DNA of 64,000 bases from Corynebacterium accolens (GTDB lineage Bacteria > Actinomycetota > Actinomycetes > Mycobacteriales > Mycobacteriaceae). The translations under genes were made by a program, and so were the position numbers. Positions 29,298 through 39,753 of the stretch are shown in pieces. Numbering within the stretch: position 1 is the stretch's first letter; every line of letters begins with the position of its first letter. Where the stretch lies: contig NZ_CP046605.1 of assembly GCF_023520795.1 (NCBI RefSeq), positions 1,409,438-1,473,437 on the forward strand. The letters are read 5' to 3'. Under the pieces are notes generated by a model. That model was given only the letters and a program-made list of their open reading frames with translations. It had not been told where the DNA came from and made no database searches.

Positions 29298-29408
29298 AAC
29301 ACGGCGAGAACTTAGGACCCTAATAGAGCACAATAAAAAGCCCGGCGCCGACATCTCCGCATCCGCGAAGAGCCGCCACCGAGCTAGTGCCTAATAAGAG
29401 CAGTATCC

Positions 29409-30164
29409 CTACTCTGCGTTGAGCTCCGCTAAAACCTCATCGGATAGGTCCATATTGGTATATACGTTCTGGACATCGTCGGAGTCTTCCAAAACATCGA
29501 TGAGGCGGAAGATCTTCTTCGCGTCATTGGCGTCAAGAGGTACCTCGACGGAGGCGCGGAAATCGTTATCGGAGTCATCGACCTCGATATCAGCTTCCTT
29601 GAGAGCCTCCTTGACGGCCTGCACATCCGTGGGAGCGCAGACGATCTCGAATTTCTCGCCCTGGTCTTTAACCTCTTCGGCGCCGGCATCGAGGACCGCC
29701 ATCAAGACGTCGTCCTCGCTCAGCTCGCCCTTTTCCACCAAGACATAACCGGTGCGGGAGAACATATACGCAACCGAGCCGGATTCGCCCAAGTTGCCGC
29801 CATTCTTGCTCATCGCGGTGCGGACATCGGTAGCAGCGCGGTTACGGTTATCGGTCAAGCATTCAATCAGCATTGCGACACCGTTGGGGCCATAGCCCTC
29901 GTACATGATGGTCTCCCAGTCTGCACCACCGGCTTCTTCACCAGAACCGCGCTTGCGGGCGCGTTCGATGTTGTCATTGGGGACGGAGGCCTTCTTGGCC
30001 TTCTTAATCATGTCATCGAGCGTTGGGTTGGCCGCAGGATCACCACCGCCGGTTCGCGCCGCCACTTCAATGTTCTTAATGAGCTTGGCAAATTCCTTGC
30101 CGCGCTTGGCGTCATTGGCAGCCTTCTTGTGCTTGGTAGTTGCCCATTTTGAGTGGCCTGACAT
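29409..30164 (-). CDS. yebC: YebC/PmpR-family protein
   Basis: A 251-residue, full-length YebC-type protein. The N-terminus [22 protein letters not shown] (here given as the opening [18 protein letters not shown]) is diagnostic. Three alpha/beta domains follow, with [19 protein letters not shown] in the second. YebC proteins bind DNA as regulators in some bacteria and relieve ribosome stalling at proline runs in others; which applies here is unknown. ATG 30164 follows GAAAGGGA. It lies upstream of ruvC on the same strand. Confidence 0.95.
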   Translation of the reverse strand: MSGHSKWATTKHKKAANDAKRGKEFAKLIKNIEVAARTGGGDPAANPTLDDMIKKAKKASVPNDNIERARKRGSGEEAGGADWETIMYEGYGPNGVAMLIECLTDNRNRAATDVRTAMSKNGGNLGESGSVAYMFSRTGYVLVEKGELSEDDVLMAVLDAGAEEVKDQGEKFEIVCAPTDVQAVKEALKEADIEVDDSDNDFRASVEVPLDANDAKKIFRLIDVLEDSDDVQNVYTNMDLSDEVLAELNAE

Positions 30165-30256
30165 TAAGTCCCTTTCTAATTGGGTTCTAAATCTGTTGAC
30201 AATTATACGTGCCCTGCACGAACTGGGAAAAGCGCCCCCAGGATACGCAGGCGTTT

Positions 30257-31135
30257 CTAGACGTTATGCCAATTGCCGTGGGCAGAACCGCTGCCCAAGT
30301 TCTCATCGAGGAACCGCGTCAAGCCCTCCTGGTTGACCAACGCAACGAGTTCGCCTTGTTCAGTGAATAATTTGCCGCGCGCGATGGCCGTGCCTTGCGC
30401 CGCTGTGGGCGATACCTGCTCATAAAGCAACCACTCATCCACGCGGAAGGAGCGGAGAAACCACACCGCATGGTCAAGACTGGCCAATTGGATCTTCTCC
30501 CCCTGGTGCGGAATAAGCGCCGACCGGATAAGGGTCATATCGGACATATACGTTAGGGCGGCGCGGTGAAAGTCGGGGTCGCTTCCAAGCTCTCCGGTAT
30601 TGCGGAACCAAATATGGCGATATCCGGCACCGGTTACCTCCGCGGCGGCATCATCGCGGCCTTCATCGGGGACCAAACGGATATCCCAATCGGTCCACTC
30701 CTTCAAGATGATTCGGGTGGAATAGGGCGCCCCGCCACCGCGGCGCGCGGCTTCATCGGGGCTTAATACCTGCGGTGCTACATCCTGATGTTCGGGCCCT
30801 GTATCACCATCGCGATGGAAACTAGCCAGCATGATAAAGACGAGGCGGCCATCTTGGATGACCCGAACCTGCCGGCTGGCAAAGGAACGGCCATCGCGCA
30901 GCCTTTCCACCCGCAGCTCCAGCGGCTTTTTCGTATCACCGGGTCCAACGAAATAGCCGTGGAGGGAATGCACCTGCTTATTATCTACAGTCCTTTGCGC
31001 TGCGGCCAGCGCCTGCGCTGCCACCTGCCCGCCAAAGGTGCGCTCGATCTGCGAGGGGATCGCCGGGCCAGAAAAGACATCCGATTCTTGGGTGCCTTCT
31101 AACGCCAAAACCTCAGAAATGGTGCCCACAGTCAT
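30257..31135 (-). CDS. tesB: Acyl-CoA thioesterase II
   Basis: A 292-residue double-hotdog thioesterase that hydrolyses acyl-CoA. The segment [17 protein letters not shown] and the [21 protein letters not shown] stretch are conserved in TesB. The second hotdog ends with [19 protein letters not shown], the catalytic Asp being in SLDHAVWF. It is single, divergent from the GT87 gene across 142 bp. Confidence 0.93.
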   Translation of the reverse strand: MTVGTISEVLALEGTQESDVFSGPAIPSQIERTFGGQVAAQALAAAQRTVDNKQVHSLHGYFVGPGDTKKPLELRVERLRDGRSFASRQVRVIQDGRLVFIMLASFHRDGDTGPEHQDVAPQVLSPDEAARRGGGAPYSTRIILKEWTDWDIRLVPDEGRDDAAAEVTGAGYRHIWFRNTGELGSDPDFHRAALTYMSDMTLIRSALIPHQGEKIQLASLDHAVWFLRSFRVDEWLLYEQVSPTAAQGTAIARGKLFTEQGELVALVNQEGLTRFLDENLGSGSAHGNWHNV

Positions 31136-31264
31136 CCTTCCTTGCGCGCCTACTATGCGCTATATCACGTAACTTCTTATCTGCCTTGCCACCCTACTCC
31201 CTAGCCGGTCGAACCCCAGTGGCTAGCAACCTGATTCGAACTACCCACTGCCCAAATTTTTTCC

Positions 31265-31270
31265 TAGAAT
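31265..31270 (+). promoter_or_regulatory. -10 element of a leaderless gene
   Basis: TAGAAT ends seven bases before the GTG at 31278, so transcription should begin at or near the start codon. No Shine-Dalgarno sequence precedes the GTG. Confidence 0.55.
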
Positions 31271-31277
31271 CTTTTGG

Positions 31278-32669
31278 GTGAAAAGAATCGCGTCAGTTCC
31301 TGCAGTATGGGTAGGCTGGGTTCTCGCCCGCTTGGTATTGGTCTATTTCTTGAAGCTCGACCACAGTGCACGCGGCGATGTTGCCTATTATTTCGCTGGG
31401 CTTTATGGCGACGATCCCACGCTGATGACCGAATACCCCCATGCGGGAACGTGGCCCACCATCATCTTAAGTTGGTTTACCGGCGGGGACCGCGGCGTGT
31501 TTTACATCGGCTTTACCATCATGACGCTGCTTGTCGATGCCACCTTCCTCGCCCTCCTGCTGCGCCACCACCAGCGCAATAAGCGCGTTTTCCTCGCAGG
31601 CTGGTTCTGGGTCTTCTTCGGCACGTCCGCAGGTCACGTCTTTGTATGGCGCCTCGATATCTTCCCCGCGGTCGCCGTCGCCGGTGCCGCCGCGCTCCTT
31701 ATTTTTCATCCCAAGACCGGTGCCGCCCTTTTGGGCTTCGCCACCACCATGAAGCTCTGGCCAGGCGTCCTCGCCGCCGGGCTGGTGGGGCGGTTTAATA
31801 GCGCTAATTCCTGGCTCCGCCTGGTGTCCTTTTTCGGCTCCGTCGCAGCCCTATCAGCGCTAACGGTTGTCACCTCCGGCATGGACCGGCTCCTTTCCCC
31901 GCTGGATTATCAGGGGGTGCGCGGGCTCCAACTCGAATCCATTCCGGCGACATACTTGCTCTTGCAGGCGCACCTCAACCCAGGTAAATGGCATTTAGGT
32001 TATGCACCGTCCAAGAGCTTCGAGATTTCCGGCCCGGGCGTGGATACCGCCATCATGTGGAGCACCGTCGCTACAGCCGGGATGCTGGTATTCGCCTTGG
32101 GCTGGGCTCTATACCGTTTCTTCGCCGGAGGGTGGACCTCGCGCACCACCGTCGCCTTCTTCACCCTTATGGTGCTGCTGCTCATTGCCACCAATAAGGT
32201 ATTTTCGCCCCAGTACATCATCTGGCTCGGCCCGCTATTCGCGGTGGTCGTACGCCAACAGCTCCCCGCCGGGTTCGTCCCCATCAAGATCTGCCAGGGC
32301 CTCCTCGCTGTCTGCGCGGTTGCCGCCGCGGCACTCGGCACCTACGCCTACCCGTTCCACTATGACTACCTGTGGAAGTACGTGGGCGCAGACCTTACTC
32401 CGGTCTACGTACTCGTGGCCCGCAACGTGCTCATCCTCGTCATGGTCCTCATCGCGCTCATTTGGTTCATCCTTGAGATAAGCCTGTCGCGCCGCATAGA
32501 AAAGGCCATCCTGGCAGCAAGCGGTCCGGAGCAAGCACCGGACGCCGGCGCAGAGAAGGAGCCCACTCCTAATACGGGTAATACTGGGCGAATCAACGTG
32601 CCAGGCTCGGACACCGCTGCCGAAAATGACGCGAGCACCGATGTCACCACGCAGGTGCCGCGCGGCTAG
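31278..32669 (+). CDS. GT87-family polyprenol-phosphate mannosyltransferase-like protein
   Basis: A 463-residue integral membrane GT-C glycosyltransferase with about ten helices. The first external loop holds an acidic pair after helix 1 (KLDHSARGDVAYYFAG), as usual for GT-C enzymes that use polyprenol-phosphate sugars. VWRLDIFPAV and TNKVFSPQYIIWLGP are further family segments. A polar 60-residue tail ends the protein. The position beside the PIM operon suggests a role in mannosylating envelope lipids or lipoglycans; the acceptor is unknown. It converges on the LemA-like gene with only four bases between stops. Confidence 0.8.
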   Translation: MKRIASVPAVWVGWVLARLVLVYFLKLDHSARGDVAYYFAGLYGDDPTLMTEYPHAGTWPTIILSWFTGGDRGVFYIGFTIMTLLVDATFLALLLRHHQRNKRVFLAGWFWVFFGTSAGHVFVWRLDIFPAVAVAGAAALLIFHPKTGAALLGFATTMKLWPGVLAAGLVGRFNSANSWLRLVSFFGSVAALSALTVVTSGMDRLLSPLDYQGVRGLQLESIPATYLLLQAHLNPGKWHLGYAPSKSFEISGPGVDTAIMWSTVATAGMLVFALGWALYRFFAGGWTSRTTVAFFTLMVLLLIATNKVFSPQYIIWLGPLFAVVVRQQLPAGFVPIKICQGLLAVCAVAAAALGTYAYPFHYDYLWKYVGADLTPVYVLVARNVLILVMVLIALIWFILEISLSRRIEKAILAASGPEQAPDAGAEKEPTPNTGNTGRINVPGSDTAAENDASTDVTTQVPRG

Positions 32670-32673
32670 ATTT

Positions 32674-33138
32674 TCAATCTGCCAGCATGTAGTCGAAGTA
32701 CTCGGGTAATTTAGCGGTTCCGCCGAGGTGGAAAAAGCGCACCGCTGGGCGCAGGCGCAGCGCGCGCGTATCGCTGACTGCCTCGTTATAAAAGCGATGC
32801 GCCAATTGGATGCGGCCTTCTGCATCCGCCAAGGCGGCCGGGCGCTGGCCTACCGGAAAATCGCGCACAATGGCGGCCGAAAGCTCGCGTTCTACCATGG
32901 TGCGGGCTTGAAAATGCCCATGCGAAAGCTCCGTGGATTCGGCCTTTTGCGCCAAGGCGGCAAGATCCGGGGAGACCGCCGCCGTTACCGCCGCGCGCCG
33001 GTCTAGTGCCGCCTGCAGCTGCGCCAGTGCGGCATCGGTGCGAATGTGCAGGAAGTTTAGCCGCTGCGCGGTAAAAATGGCCCACGATCCTAAAAGTATG
33101 AGGATGACGAGCGCAATGGTTATCTCAATCCCCATCAT
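32674..33138 (-). CDS. LemA-like membrane protein
   Basis: A 154-residue protein with one N-terminal helix (ITIALVILILLGSWAIF), then helical sequence LNFLHIRTDAALAQLQAALDRRAAV that resembles the LemA core, and RFYNEAVSDTRALR near the end. Its ATG overlaps the pimA stop (ATGA), so it is translated with the PIM genes. Function is unknown. In mycobacteria a different gene follows pimA, so this is a corynebacterial variation. Confidence 0.7.
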   Translation of the reverse strand: MMGIEITIALVILILLGSWAIFTAQRLNFLHIRTDAALAQLQAALDRRAAVTAAVSPDLAALAQKAESTELSHGHFQARTMVERELSAAIVRDFPVGQRPAALADAEGRIQLAHRFYNEAVSDTRALRLRPAVRFFHLGGTAKLPEYFDYMLAD

Positions 33139-34238
33139 CGCTTCACCCTTACCTTCGTGCCATCTTGCACCGTTTCATAAACCTGCATGACCGCCGCGGC
33201 AACATGGTCCCAGTCATACATCTGGGCGCGTTGCACGCCATTGCGCACCAACTGCCGCCGGTACTCGCCATCGTCCAAGACCTGGTTCAGCACGCGCGCC
33301 AAATCGGTGGCATCGCCGGTGCGGAATAGTGCGCCCGCAGGCTCATCCGATTCCGCGTTACACACCGCCCGAAAGGCCTCCAAATCGGAAGCCACGACGG
33401 CCGCACCGGCGGCCATGGCCTCTACCAACACGATGCCAAAGCTCTCCCCGCCCGTATTCGGCGCCACGTAAACATCGGCCCGGCCTAAAATCTGTGCCTT
33501 TTCTGCATCGCTAACGCGTCCCACGAAGTCCACGCCCTCAACCTCGCGGGCGCGGCCGCCGCCCATAATGGTAACGCGGATATTCTTGTTGACCTGACGC
33601 AACGCGGCTAACAGAATGTCCAGGCCCTTGCGCGGCTCGTCGAGGCGGCCGAGGAAGACGACCTCGAGTGGGGCATCGGCAAGCGCGGGCTGGCTTTTCT
33701 TGCGCGCAAGCGCATAGACGGAGGTATCGACGCCGTTGGGGATCAGGACGGGATCGCCGCCCAATTGCTCCACCTGCCAACGCCGCGCCATGTCCGATAC
33801 CGCAATGCCGCCGCGAATCTTTTCCAAAAAGGGCATAAGCAGCGGCTTTGCCAAGGTGAGGATGAGGGAATTGGCCGCCGAGGCGTGGTACGTCGCCACC
33901 ATGGGGCCGTGCGCCACAGCCAAGGCGGTCATGGAAAAGCTCGGGGAATTGGGCTCGTGGATATGCAAAACGTCAAAATCGCCGGCGTGAATGAAGCGCT
34001 TGACCTTGCGGGTTACCTTTGGCCCCACAGACAAGCGCGCCACCGAGCCGTTATACGCAATCGGGAAAGCCGGGCCGCCCTTGACCACGAAATCCGGCAG
34101 CGGCGTGGACTCCGCGGCAGGCCCAAGGACCTGGACAAAGTGGCCTTGTTCTATAAAAACGGTGGCCAGGTCAAGGATATGGGCCTGCACGCCACCGGGT
34201 TCGTCAAAAGAATACGGGCAAATGATACCGATGCGCAT
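33135..34238 (-). CDS. pimA: Phosphatidyl-myo-inositol alpha-mannosyltransferase
   Basis: A 367-residue GT4 GT-B enzyme that transfers the first mannose from GDP-mannose to phosphatidylinositol at the inner face of the membrane. The N-terminal GGVQ loop (YSFDEPGGVQAHILDLA), the donor site GRLDEPRKGLDILLAAL and the EX7E motif ESFGIVLVEAMAAG are all present. Its ATG shares a base with the stop of the acyltransferase gene. It is part of thrS-HIT-pgsA-acyltransferase-pimA-LemA-like. Confidence 0.95.
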   Translation of the reverse strand: MRIGIICPYSFDEPGGVQAHILDLATVFIEQGHFVQVLGPAAESTPLPDFVVKGGPAFPIAYNGSVARLSVGPKVTRKVKRFIHAGDFDVLHIHEPNSPSFSMTALAVAHGPMVATYHASAANSLILTLAKPLLMPFLEKIRGGIAVSDMARRWQVEQLGGDPVLIPNGVDTSVYALARKKSQPALADAPLEVVFLGRLDEPRKGLDILLAALRQVNKNIRVTIMGGGRAREVEGVDFVGRVSDAEKAQILGRADVYVAPNTGGESFGIVLVEAMAAGAAVVASDLEAFRAVCNAESDEPAGALFRTGDATDLARVLNQVLDDGEYRRQLVRNGVQRAQMYDWDHVAAAVMQVYETVQDGTKVRVKR

Positions 34239-35179
34239 TAACGGGAACGTTCCTTTCGCGCTTGCCGGCGCCGCTCCACATCCTCATTCCATTGCGGCTG
34301 CAGCATGTGCCAGTCTGCGGGGTGGCGCCGGATATTGGCCGCAAACCCATCCGCCATGCGCTGGGTGGTCTCCTGCACATCGGTGACCTCTACTTCTGGC
34401 GACACCGATAATCCCCAGCCATCGCCTTCAAACCAGGAGTGCACCACGTGGAGTGCCGCACCGGTTTCGATGGCCAGCTGCGCAGGACCTGCCGCCATAT
34501 TGGCTTCCTCGCCCATAAAATCTACCGTGACGCCGCTGCGGGTGATATCGCGCTCTGCCAATAGGCAGACCACTCCACCCTCCTCAAGGGCCTCCTTCAG
34601 CCGCGCAAAGGGCGTAGCCGGCCCACCGGTAAGCGGCAGGACTTCAAAGCCTAATTCCTCGCGGTAATCTACGAAGGCATCAAAAAGCACCTCCGGCCTT
34701 AACCGCTCTGCCACGGTGGTAAATTGCCCGTAATGGCCCACCAGGAAGACCCCGGCCATATCCCAGTTGCCGGAGTGTGGCAGCGCCAAGATGACGCCGC
34801 GGCCCGACTGCGCGGAGGCATCAAAGTGCTCGAGGCCCTCCAGGCTGCTCATGAGGCGCTCGTGCAGCTGGGGATCCGCATGAATCGCGGGAAGGCGAAA
34901 CGCCTCCATCCAATAGCGCATATACGAGCGCATGGAATCGCGCACCAATTCGCGCGTGACGTTTTCTGCCCCTACCACGCGGGTAAGATTTCGCCGCAGG
35001 CCATCCATGCCGCGCCCGTTATCGCTCGCGAAATCCGCGACCCACCGGAAGATGGTGCGCGCTACCGGCTCGGGCAAGCGGCGGACTACCTTCCAGCCCG
35101 CCAAATACCCAGCGGCTGCTACGTCTTCTTTATCCCACATGGTGGCCGGATCCTCCAGAAAAGTGTGTGCGCAATCCAT
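34238..35179 (-). CDS. patA: Phosphatidylinositol mannoside acyltransferase
   Basis: A 313-residue lysophospholipid-acyltransferase-like enzyme. The HX4D motif is in LALPHSGNWDMAGVF and VCLLAERDITRSGVTVDFMG is the second conserved block. It should acylate the mannose of PIM1/PIM2, acting at the inner membrane. Stop and pimA start overlap as TAATG. The C-terminal RRRQARKERSR is basic. Confidence 0.93.
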   Translation of the reverse strand: MDCAHTFLEDPATMWDKEDVAAAGYLAGWKVVRRLPEPVARTIFRWVADFASDNGRGMDGLRRNLTRVVGAENVTRELVRDSMRSYMRYWMEAFRLPAIHADPQLHERLMSSLEGLEHFDASAQSGRGVILALPHSGNWDMAGVFLVGHYGQFTTVAERLRPEVLFDAFVDYREELGFEVLPLTGGPATPFARLKEALEEGGVVCLLAERDITRSGVTVDFMGEEANMAAGPAQLAIETGAALHVVHSWFEGDGWGLSVSPEVEVTDVQETTQRMADGFAANIRRHPADWHMLQPQWNEDVERRRQARKERSR

Positions 35180-35226
35180 GAACTAGCCGGAACGATAGTC
35201 CCCCGCTGCGCCCAAGGTCGCTTAAG

Positions 35227-35835
35227 TTATACTCCGGCATCTTGGCGCGCTGCAATGGCAATGCGCTGGTACACGGTAAAGATTGAGCCTACCGCCAAGA
35301 TCCACAGCGATACCGCCGCGGCGTACTCTACGCCCAGGCCCTCAAGGCCGATTCCGCCCAGCGCCAGGATGAGGCGCTCGGGGCGTTCAATCAGGCCGCC
35401 CACCATGGTGAAACCGGAGGCCTCTCCCCTAGCCTTGATATAGGAAATGACCTGGGAGCAGACCAACGTAATGAGGCAGGCCGCCACGGTCCATTTGGAC
35501 GCGTCTGCGGTATACACCAGCCACCAGGCGATGGCGCAGAATAACGCGCCATCGGTAATGCGGTCGCAACTGGCATCCAGCGTGGCACCGAAAGCGCTCG
35601 ATTTACCGGTCAGGCGCGCCATGGTGCCATCGAGCATGTCAAAGGCGGCAAAGAGGCCGGATAATACGGCGGCGATAAACAGGTGGCCGGTAGGAATGAG
35701 GATCACCGAAATGGCGATGGTCACAATAGTGCCTACGACCGTGACCACGTTGGGAGTCAATCCCAACTTTAAAAAGGTCTTGGCTATAGGTTCCACCACC
35801 ACGGCGGCGGGCTTTCGCCCATGCACGCTAAGCAC
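35227..35835 (-). CDS. pgsA: Phosphatidylinositol (phosphate) synthase, CDP-alcohol phosphotransferase
   Basis: About 202 residues with six helices. The full CDP-alcohol motif (D-x2-D-G-x2-A-R-x8-G-x3-D-x3-D) is visible in DMLDGTMARLTG and GATLDASCD. In actinobacteria this enzyme makes phosphatidylinositol phosphate from CDP-diacylglycerol and inositol phosphate, feeding pimA. GTG 35835 with GAGGAGG six bases before it is the likely start, inside the end of the HIT gene, although the frame is open further upstream. Confidence 0.92.
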   Translation of the reverse strand: MLSVHGRKPAAVVVEPIAKTFLKLGLTPNVVTVVGTIVTIAISVILIPTGHLFIAAVLSGLFAAFDMLDGTMARLTGKSSAFGATLDASCDRITDGALFCAIAWWLVYTADASKWTVAACLITLVCSQVISYIKARGEASGFTMVGGLIERPERLILALGGIGLEGLGVEYAAAVSLWILAVGSIFTVYQRIAIAARQDAGV

Positions 35836-36397
35836 GCGAGTCCTCCTCTTCCATGTCACGCCAACCCTCTGCCAAGACACGGCGGGTGTCTTGCAGTAGT
35901 TGCGGTAATACCTTAGTCCCATCGAGGACAGTCATAAAGTTACTATCCCCGGGCCACCTTGGCACCACATGCAAATGCAGGTGGTCTCCCACCGAGCCGC
36001 CGGACGCGCGCCCCAGATTAAAGCCCACGTTAATGGCCTCTGGGCGTGACACACGCTTGAGTACCCGCACCGCCTTTTGGGCAAAGGCCATAAGCTCGTG
36101 GGATTCTTCCTCGGTGAGGTTTTCCAGCTCGGATTCCTTGCGGTACGGCACCACCATGAGGTGGCCGGCATTATAGGGAAACAGGTTGAGCAGCGCATAG
36201 ACCGTCTTACCGCGGGCGATAATGAGCCCGTCCTCATCGCTGCCCTTCGGGGCTTCCACGAAGGGATCCTCGGACCGCTGCGCGATATAGGCCATCCGGT
36301 ACGGCGCCCACAGTCGCTCCAACCGGTCCGGCTCACCGGCACCGATATCGACGAATGTCTCCTCGCTTTGCCCCTTCTGCGAATTAGCGCCGGGCAC
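35828..36397 (-). CDS. HIT-domain hydrolase/phosphorylase
   Basis: A 189-residue HIT-family protein with the histidine triad [10 protein letters not shown] and an upstream block [20 protein letters not shown]. The mycobacterial counterpart in this position is reported as a diadenosine tetraphosphate phosphorylase; that is inference here. GTG 36397 overlaps the last 14 bases of thrS and the pgsA start lies within its own end, so translation is coupled. Confidence 0.9.
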   Translation of the reverse strand: MPGANSQKGQSEETFVDIGAGEPDRLERLWAPYRMAYIAQRSEDPFVEAPKGSDEDGLIIARGKTVYALLNLFPYNAGHLMVVPYRKESELENLTEEESHELMAFAQKAVRVLKRVSRPEAINVGFNLGRASGGSVGDHLHLHVVPRWPGDSNFMTVLDGTKVLPQLLQDTRRVLAEGWRDMEEEDSRA

Positions 36398-38447
36398 GAA
36401 TGAGCTCTTCTGTCGGCTGCTCGTTGGTGCGCTCTGCTACCCACGTGGAGATGAGCTCAACGGCTTCATCGACCGGCACGCCGTTGACCTGCGTGCCATC
36501 CAGGAAACGGAAGGAGACCGCACCGGCTTCCACGTCGCGGGCGCCGGCGACCAGCATGAAGGGCACTTTGCCCGTCGTGTGATTGCGGATCTTCTTCTGC
36601 ATACGGTCATCGGAGGTATCTACATCCGCGCGAATGCCCTTGCGGCGCAGCTTTGCGGCGACGCCCTCCAGATGCGGCACGAAGTCATCCGCGACTGGGA
36701 TGCCCATGACCTGGTGGGGTGCCAACCAGGCTGGGAATGCGCCCGCGTAGTGCTCAAGAAGCACGCCGAAGAAGCGCTCGATAGAACCGAAGAGGGCCCG
36801 GTGAATCATGATCGGGCGCTTCTTCGTGCCATCGGATGCGGTGTATTCCAGCTCGAAGCGCTCCGGCAGGTTGAAGTCCAGCTGAACCGTGGACATCTGC
36901 CAAGTGCGGCCAATGGCATCGCGGGCTTGCACGGAGATCTTCGGGCCATAGAACGCCGCGCCCTCAGGGTCAGGAACGAGCTCGAGCCCGGATTTTTCTG
37001 CCACGGACTGCAAGATGGCGGTCGAGCGCTCCCAAATCTCATCGGAGCCGACGAACTTATTGGGATCCTTGGTGGAAAGCTCCAAGTAGAAATCGGAGAG
37101 ACCGTAATCCTCAAGCAGCGAGATGATGAAGTCTAGAACCTGGGTGAGTTCTTCTTCCAGCTGCTCTTCGGTGCAGTAAATGTGGGCATCGTCCTGGGTA
37201 AAACCGCGCGCACGCGTCAAGCCATGCACCACGCCGGACTTTTCGTAGCGGTAGACCGTACCGAATTCGAAAAGGCGCAGCGGCAACTCACGGTAGGAAC
37301 GGCCGCGGGATGCAAAGATCAGGTTGTGCATCGGGCAGTTCATCGGCTTGGCGTAGTAGTCCTGCGGCTCCTTGACGGTATTTCCCTCGGCGTCATACTC
37401 GCCATCGAGCTGCATCGGCGGGAACATGCCATCTGAGTAGAAATCAAGGTGGCCGGATTTACGGAAGAGGTCGCCCTTGGTGATGTGCGGGGTATTGACA
37501 AAGGAGTATCCCGCCTGCACGTGGCGGTTGCGGGAGTGGTTTTCCATCTCCATGCGCACGGTCGCGCCATTGGGGTGGAATACGGGGAAACCAGAACCGA
37601 TCTCATCCGGGAAGGAGAAGAGATCCAGTTCTTGGCCCAAGCGGCGGTGATCGCGCTTTTCTGCCTCTTCCACCATGGTCTGGTAGGCAGCCAGTGCGTC
37701 CTTGGACTCAAAGGCGGTGCCGTAGATGCGCTGCAGGCCAGCATTGGCCTGGTCGCCGCGCCAGTAGGCGGCGGACGACCGAGTCAGGGCAAAGGCCGGA
37801 ATGTATTTCGTGGTGGGAACGTGCGGGCCGCGGCACAGGTCAAACCATTCCACCTCGTTGGTGCGCGGGTTCACGTTGTCATAGTGCGTCAGATCGCCGG
37901 CACCCACCTCAGCGGCCTCATCGGAATCCGGGTCCACGTTGCCCTTGTCCTGGATAAGCTCCAACTTGAAGGGCTCATCCTGCAAGGCCTGCTCTGCCTC
38001 AGCCGTGGACGCGTAGGTGTGGCGCTCGAAGCGCTGGCCTCCCTTGATGATCTTCTTCATCCGCTTTTCCAGGTTCTTGAGATCCTCCGGGGTGAAGGGC
38101 TCAGCGGTCTGGAAATCGAAATAGAAGCCGTTTTCAATGGACGGGCCAATACCCAGCTTGGTGCCGGGGAACTCGGCCTGTACGGCCTGGGCCATGACGT
38201 GGGCGCAGGAGTGGCGAATGACGGCGCGTCCATCTTCCTCACAGGCGGCTACCGGGACAAATGTCGATTCCTCATCCGGGGTGTGCGAAAGGTCATACAG
38301 GGTACCGTCCACGCCGCGGACTACCACGACCGCCTCTGGGCCCTTATTGGGAAGGTTCAGCTCGCGGAGGGCCGCACCAACCGCTTGCCCGGCCGGCACG
38401 GTGAAGGATTCGTAATTTACCGGTGCTGCGGGAATAAGTTCCGCCAT
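36384..38447 (-). CDS. thrS: Threonyl-tRNA synthetase
   Basis: A 687-residue class II synthetase. The TGS domain is N-terminal, the editing domain has [11 protein letters not shown], and the core has the zinc-ligand region NCPMHNLIF, motif 2 ([16 protein letters not shown]) and [16 protein letters not shown]. The C-terminal anticodon domain begins near [21 protein letters not shown] 38447 follows AAAAGGAG. No T-box leader is present: only 78 bp separate it from the DyP gene. It is the first gene of the PIM-lipid operon. Confidence 0.98.
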   Translation of the reverse strand: MAELIPAAPVNYESFTVPAGQAVGAALRELNLPNKGPEAVVVVRGVDGTLYDLSHTPDEESTFVPVAACEEDGRAVIRHSCAHVMAQAVQAEFPGTKLGIGPSIENGFYFDFQTAEPFTPEDLKNLEKRMKKIIKGGQRFERHTYASTAEAEQALQDEPFKLELIQDKGNVDPDSDEAAEVGAGDLTHYDNVNPRTNEVEWFDLCRGPHVPTTKYIPAFALTRSSAAYWRGDQANAGLQRIYGTAFESKDALAAYQTMVEEAEKRDHRRLGQELDLFSFPDEIGSGFPVFHPNGATVRMEMENHSRNRHVQAGYSFVNTPHITKGDLFRKSGHLDFYSDGMFPPMQLDGEYDAEGNTVKEPQDYYAKPMNCPMHNLIFASRGRSYRELPLRLFEFGTVYRYEKSGVVHGLTRARGFTQDDAHIYCTEEQLEEELTQVLDFIISLLEDYGLSDFYLELSTKDPNKFVGSDEIWERSTAILQSVAEKSGLELVPDPEGAAFYGPKISVQARDAIGRTWQMSTVQLDFNLPERFELEYTASDGTKKRPIMIHRALFGSIERFFGVLLEHYAGAFPAWLAPHQVMGIPVADDFVPHLEGVAAKLRRKGIRADVDTSDDRMQKKIRNHTTGKVPFMLVAGARDVEAGAVSFRFLDGTQVNGVPVDEAVELISTWVAERTNEQPTEELIRARR

Positions 38448-38524
38448 ATTCGCGCTCCTTTTTGCGCTCGCGCAGATACGGCATACCTGGCCGCATCCAC
38501 TAGTTAAATTTACGGATCGTCATT

Positions 38525-39751
38525 CTACAGGCCAGCATGCGTGCAAAGCGATTCCGCCCACCACGTTTCTTTGCCATCGCTGCCTTTAGTTCCCGGCGGG
38601 CAGAAATACATCGCCGAACCGATGTGGGTAAGCCACTCATTCAGCAGGTCCGCCTCATCAAGGCGCGCCTGAATGGGCTCGAATTGCTTGGTGGGATCCT
38701 GCTGGTAACAGATGAAGATTTGGCCAATATTGGATAGTTGGCCATCCTTGCCATCCGGCGGCAATTCATAGTTATAGGGCCGGCGCAAGATCTTTTGCTC
38801 CGGGTGGTCCTTCGGCGCAGTCGCGCGCGCCATGTGGGAGTTCTTATCGATGACCGGCAGGCCATACTCATCCGTGGCCTTAAAGTCCGCCTCATCGAAT
38901 TCCTTATCACCCGTAAGCGGTGCCCCGTTTTCCAGCTTGCGGCCCACCGCATTTTCACGGGAGGAGCGGTCCAGCTTTTCCCAGGTATCGAGGTTCATGC
39001 GGATGCGGCGCACCACCATGGCCGCACCACCCTGCTGCCACTTCGGGCCATCCTCGATCCAGACTTGGTCAGCGAATTGTTCATCGCCGCGCGGGTTCAC
39101 GGTGCCATCTTTTTGGCCAAACATATTGCGCGCGGTCGCGCCCTTGTCGTGGCTGCCGTAGGCGTTGATAAAGCCCTGCTGCAGCCAGCTAACTTCAGCA
39201 TAGTGCTCGCCAGAGCGCACCATGTGCCGCAGCGCATAAGTATTCATCAGCGGGTCATCGCTGCAAATCTGCAGGACGATGTCAGTCTGGCCCCACTTGT
39301 CATCTAATTGGTCGCGGGAATAGGCGCGGACATCGCCAAGCCACTCCGGCTTATCCACGCCCAGCAGGGAGAAAATGCGCTCGCCCAGCCCACACGTAAT
39401 GGTGAGGTTCGCAGGCTGGCGCACCATTTCCGGTTCCAAGGTCCCCAACGGCGGCTGGCCCGTGCACAGCGCTCGCGCGTCCTCGGTCCACAGCTTCATG
39501 AGCCGGGCAAAGCCCTGCTTGCCGATGCCCCCTTTAAGATCAAAGCCCACCAAGTTCAGGTGCGCTTGCTCCGGCGTATCAATGCCGGCCTGGTGTGGGC
39601 CGTCGAAAGCCACGGTGGCATCGGCAAGCGGGGGCTGCTCCTCCGCTTCAGCGTGTGGTGTTGATTTATCCGAGTTGCATCCCACCAGCGCAATGGCGCT
39701 GGTAGACACTGCAGCGCCGGTGAGAAATCCCCTTCTGCTGAATCCCGTCAT
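38525..39751 (-). CDS. Tat-exported DyP-type haem peroxidase (EfeB-like)
   Basis: A 408-residue dye-decolourising peroxidase. The twin-arginine signal SRRGFLTGAAV combined with ALVGC (Cys25) suggests a Tat lipoprotein. The distal GxxDG motif is FGQKDGTVNP, the proximal histidine is probably in KNSHMARATAP, and RRPYNYELPP follows. It should use peroxide at the outer face of the membrane. It is read with the upstream PCu(A)C gene, two bases apart. Streptomyces link a DyP enzyme with copper chaperones for cytochrome oxidase maturation. Confidence 0.93.
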   Translation of the reverse strand: MTGFSRRGFLTGAAVSTSAIALVGCNSDKSTPHAEAEEQPPLADATVAFDGPHQAGIDTPEQAHLNLVGFDLKGGIGKQGFARLMKLWTEDARALCTGQPPLGTLEPEMVRQPANLTITCGLGERIFSLLGVDKPEWLGDVRAYSRDQLDDKWGQTDIVLQICSDDPLMNTYALRHMVRSGEHYAEVSWLQQGFINAYGSHDKGATARNMFGQKDGTVNPRGDEQFADQVWIEDGPKWQQGGAAMVVRRIRMNLDTWEKLDRSSRENAVGRKLENGAPLTGDKEFDEADFKATDEYGLPVIDKNSHMARATAPKDHPEQKILRRPYNYELPPDGKDGQLSNIGQIFICYQQDPTKQFEPIQARLDEADLLNEWLTHIGSAMYFCPPGTKGSDGKETWWAESLCTHAGL

Positions 39752-39753
39752 GA

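Noticed and set aside
37449-38507. 352-codon open frame antisense to thrS
   Set aside because: Shadow frame; no start site or recognisable domain.
38448-38524. T-box leader before thrS
   Set aside because: Only 78 bp to the next gene; no T-box sequence or specifier stem.
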